25,238 nucleotides of DNA. Origin: Candidatus Methanofilum arcanum. Its GTDB lineage: Archaea; Halobacteriota; Methanomicrobia; Methanomicrobiales; Methanospirillaceae. Both the position numbers and the translations under genes were made by a program. The stretch spans positions 1 to 25,238 of the forward strand of contig JAITWW010000091.1 of the NCBI GenBank assembly GCA_031285085.1, written 5' to 3'. Below are positions 23,334-25,238 of the stretch, piece after piece. The notes beneath the pieces are model-generated. The model was given only the letters and a program-made list of their open reading frames with translations. It did no database searches and was not told the DNA's origin. Each line of letters starts with the position of its first letter. The first letter of the stretch is position 1.

Positions 23334-23661
23334 AAGTAGTGCTTCCCATAATGAGGTAGGTCATCTGATATTTGGAATATAACTCCAATTCAAAAATGCT
23401 AAATAGTTTGAGAGATAGACACTGTAAATTAGAGTTCTGAAACTTTAATTTAAGTTTGAAATTATATGCTTTCGCCAATTGAAAGTTATATTTTAGTTTT
23501 CATTTAAATTTGTTGAAGTCAATTGCGAGATCTCGTACATGATCCTTCATGAGGTATTCTCTCTCGGAAAAAACCAACCAAGTTGTACCCATTTAGAATC
23601 TTTAGAAATGAGACAAAAGTGCACTGATCACTGTTAGAGGACATTAGTTTGAGGAGATTTT

Positions 23662-25238
23662 ATGTACGAATCAAATAAAAAAACAAAGGGAGTTCTCTTT
23701 TTTGGAAAAAAGAGAAATTATACAACAATGCAAGATAGCAGTGCACATGAATCACGTATGAGAACACACATAACAGAGAGCCTCCTTTTCCATGTTATCT
23801 TCATTATTGCGCTCACAGTAGCGCTGTCAACGTGTGTGGTAAGTGCTGCAAATATTGTCACATACGATGCAACAGATGTAACAGCCACATTGGCTACCCT
23901 CAACGGAGAGATCACTTATATCAGAGGCGGACCATGCGAGGATGGAAGTAATGAGAGTGGGCCATGTGATTATGGAGGCGTAAAGCCATTATTCATAGCA
24001 GTTCCTCAAGGAGGATTGGCCCCTCTTGAGATTCAATTCAATGACATGAGCACGGGAGATCCAATAGCGTGGCAGTGGGATTTCGGTGACGGTACTAAGA
24101 GCACAGAACAGAATCCAAAGCATGTCTATCAGAAGCCTGGTAAATATTCAGTCACACTCTGGATCAGTAACGGCTTTAACTCAGGAGTTCTCGTGCTTCG
24201 TGAGTATATCATCGTCTTTGATGTTCCTGAGGCAGTAAACGTCGTTACAAGTCCTGCAACAGATGTGACTGATGTAAAGGCCACCCTCAATGGAGCACTC
24301 GTTGATCTCGGATTAGGATCAAGCGCTGATCTGTTCTTTAATCTCGGATTAGGATCAAGCGCTGATGTGCCCTTTAATCTCGGATTAGAGCCAAGAGCTG
24401 ATGTGTTCTTTAAATTTGGAACAGAATCAAACCTTAATAAATATACCCATGTAGAGGCAGGAACTCTCTCTCGTGTTGGTGTGTTCAATTCTCCCATTTC
24501 TGGACTCATAGCAGGAACCACGTACTACTTCCAAGCGTGTGCCAAAACGAATACAGGCAAAGAGGTATGTGGTGGTGTTTTACCATTTACTACTGAGGTT
24601 GCAAGCGCTGATGTGTTCTTCAAATTTGGAACAGACCCACATCTTGGTACACATACCCTTGTACACGTAGGAAGACTCTCTCATGATAGTCCATTCAAGG
24701 CAGGTGTTTCCGGACTCACGGCAGGAACTAGATATTACTTCAATGCATGTGCCACAACGAGTGCGGGTGAGATTTGCGATGGAATTTTATCATTTATTTA
24801 TGAGCCACTGAGTGTCGTTACACTGCCTCCGACAGATCAGACCAGCACAGGAGCCACTCTCAATGGAGGAGTCACTAATATGGGAGGGGAATCAAGCGTT
24901 GATATGTTCTTTAAATATGGAACAGATCCAAGCCTTGGTACGCATACTCGTGTAGAGGGAGGAACTCTTACGGAGGAGGGAACTGGCTCTGCTGGCATTT
25001 TTGGCCTCACACCCGGAAACACGTATTACGTCCAAGCATGTGCCACAACGAGTACGGGCGAGGAGGTATGTGGTGGCATTATATCATTTGTTCTTCCTGT
25101 TCCAACACCAACTCCAACGGCCACGGTGACTCCTACACCAACACTGGGTATCGTTGCACTGCCTCCAACAAATCAAACTGGCACAGATGCCACTCTCAAT
25201 GGAGTAGTCACTGATATGGGAGGGGAAACAAGTGTTGA
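23662..25238 (+). CDS. Large secreted surface protein with PKD and fibronectin-III-like repeats (partial)
   Basis: Open from ATG 23662 to the end of the window (525 residues, no stop). GAGGAG ends about five bases before the ATG. A basic, hydrophilic N-terminal stretch of 40 residues precedes a signal core (LLFHVIFIIALTVALSTCVVSAA, two halves, about 41-63); later starts at 23728 or 23758 would shorten it. Residues 64-84 look like the start of a beta repeat, which is then interrupted by a Gly/Cys-rich segment and a PKD domain (117-187, WQWDFGDGT, then NPKHVYQKPGKYSVTL). Fibronectin-III-like repeats follow: 193-312, a half repeat 314-381, 384-478, then a Pro/Thr linker (479-494) and the start of another. 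Each full repeat ends YYxxACAxTxxGxxxCxG with a cysteine pair 9-10 residues apart. A cell-surface adhesion or sheath role is an inference. Confidence 0.85.
   Translation, partial: MYESNKKTKGVLFFGKKRNYTTMQDSSAHESRMRTHITESLLFHVIFIIALTVALSTCVVSAANIVTYDATDVTATLATLNGEITYIRGGPCEDGSNESGPCDYGGVKPLFIAVPQGGLAPLEIQFNDMSTGDPIAWQWDFGDGTKSTEQNPKHVYQKPGKYSVTLWISNGFNSGVLVLREYIIVFDVPEAVNVVTSPATDVTDVKATLNGALVDLGLGSSADLFFNLGLGSSADVPFNLGLEPRADVFFKFGTESNLNKYTHVEAGTLSRVGVFNSPISGLIAGTTYYFQACAKTNTGKEVCGGVLPFTTEVASADVFFKFGTDPHLGTHTLVHVGRLSHDSPFKAGVSGLTAGTRYYFNACATTSAGEICDGILSFIYEPLSVVTLPPTDQTSTGATLNGGVTNMGGESSVDMFFKYGTDPSLGTHTRVEGGTLTEEGTGSAGIFGLTPGNTYYVQACATTSTGEEVCGGIISFVLPVPTPTPTATVTPTPTLGIVALPPTNQTGTDATLNGVVTDMGGETSV
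24307..24414 (+). repeat. 36-bp in-frame tandem repeat, three copies
   Basis: Units at 24307-24342, 24343-24378 and 24379-24414 encode LGLGSSADLFFN, LGLGSSADVPFN and LGLEPRADVFFK. Other repeats of the same protein have this segment once, so two units were added to one fibronectin-III-like domain. Units 1 and 2 are almost identical, which suggests recent slippage. Confidence 0.9.

Larger units (their letters stand above)
23246..23661. other. Intergenic region between argH and the large surface-protein gene
   Basis: 416 AT-rich bases between divergent genes. Besides the TATA-like box and tandem repeat near argH, I see no coding sequence. The plus-strand gene at 23662 has a good Shine-Dalgarno sequence (GAGGAG at about 23651-23656) but no clear TATA box close by; CATTTAAATTTG at 23503-23514 is a distant candidate that would imply a long leader. 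Confidence 0.5.

Noticed and set aside
22921..23478. 185-residue minus-strand open frame overlapping argH in another frame
   Set aside because: More than half lies over the argH coding sequence, which has complete family motifs; the rest is AT-rich intergenic DNA.
24307..24414. 36-bp repeats as a regulatory or CRISPR-like array
   Set aside because: They are in frame within a long coding sequence and encode a recognisable strand of the repeat domain.

Overview
The window looks like a chromosomal segment of a methanogenic archaeon, most likely in or near the Methanomicrobiales. I do not assign a genus. The evidence is a coenzyme F420 ligase (cofE), the archaeal GatD/GatE amidotransferase, an indolepyruvate:ferredoxin oxidoreductase, archaeal TATA boxes about 25-35 bases before start codons, T-rich ends of transcription units, a tRNA with no encoded CCA, and surface proteins built from PKD and other beta-repeat domains. 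Several housekeeping genes are of bacterial type (purH, xseA, xseB, grpE, dnaK, dnaJ), as is known for mesophilic methanogens.

Layout. 1-5708 holds core metabolism: the tail of an unknown gene, cofE (-), a zinc-ribbon protein (+), a Dam-type adenine methyltransferase (-), purE (-), tRNA-Ile(GAT) (-) and the iorA-iorB operon (+). At 5790-6248 there is a DUF3788-type accessory gene whose last codons lie inside the first copy of a structured repeat (cluster A, 6232-6691). From 6715 to 13801 run purH-xseA-xseB on the minus strand and grpE-dnaK-dnaJ on the plus strand, divergent from one intergenic region rich in inverted repeats. An orphan small gene (13886-14167, -) is followed by a second repeat cluster (B, 14189-14684) in the opposite orientation to A. 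At 14750-17407 lie two paralogous secreted proteins with InlB-B-like repeats. 17408-18491 is a 1.1 kb gene-free stretch with a decayed repeat copy, short tandem repeats and a hairpin. On the minus strand, argH-gatD-gatE (23245 to 18492) form an operon. The window ends inside a large secreted protein (from 23662) with one PKD domain and several fibronectin-III-like repeats.

The most interesting signal is the dispersed repeat of about 170-280 bp in clusters A and B. Its copies share a 69-bp perfect match and keep at least three hairpins; two of these show paired base changes that preserve the stem, so the element is probably maintained as a structure (RNA or DNA) and not as a coding sequence. 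The two clusters are inverted and bracket the bacterial-type gene block. The second signal is a run of five GATC sites in 39 bp before iorA, in a window that also encodes an apparently solitary Dam-type methyltransferase.
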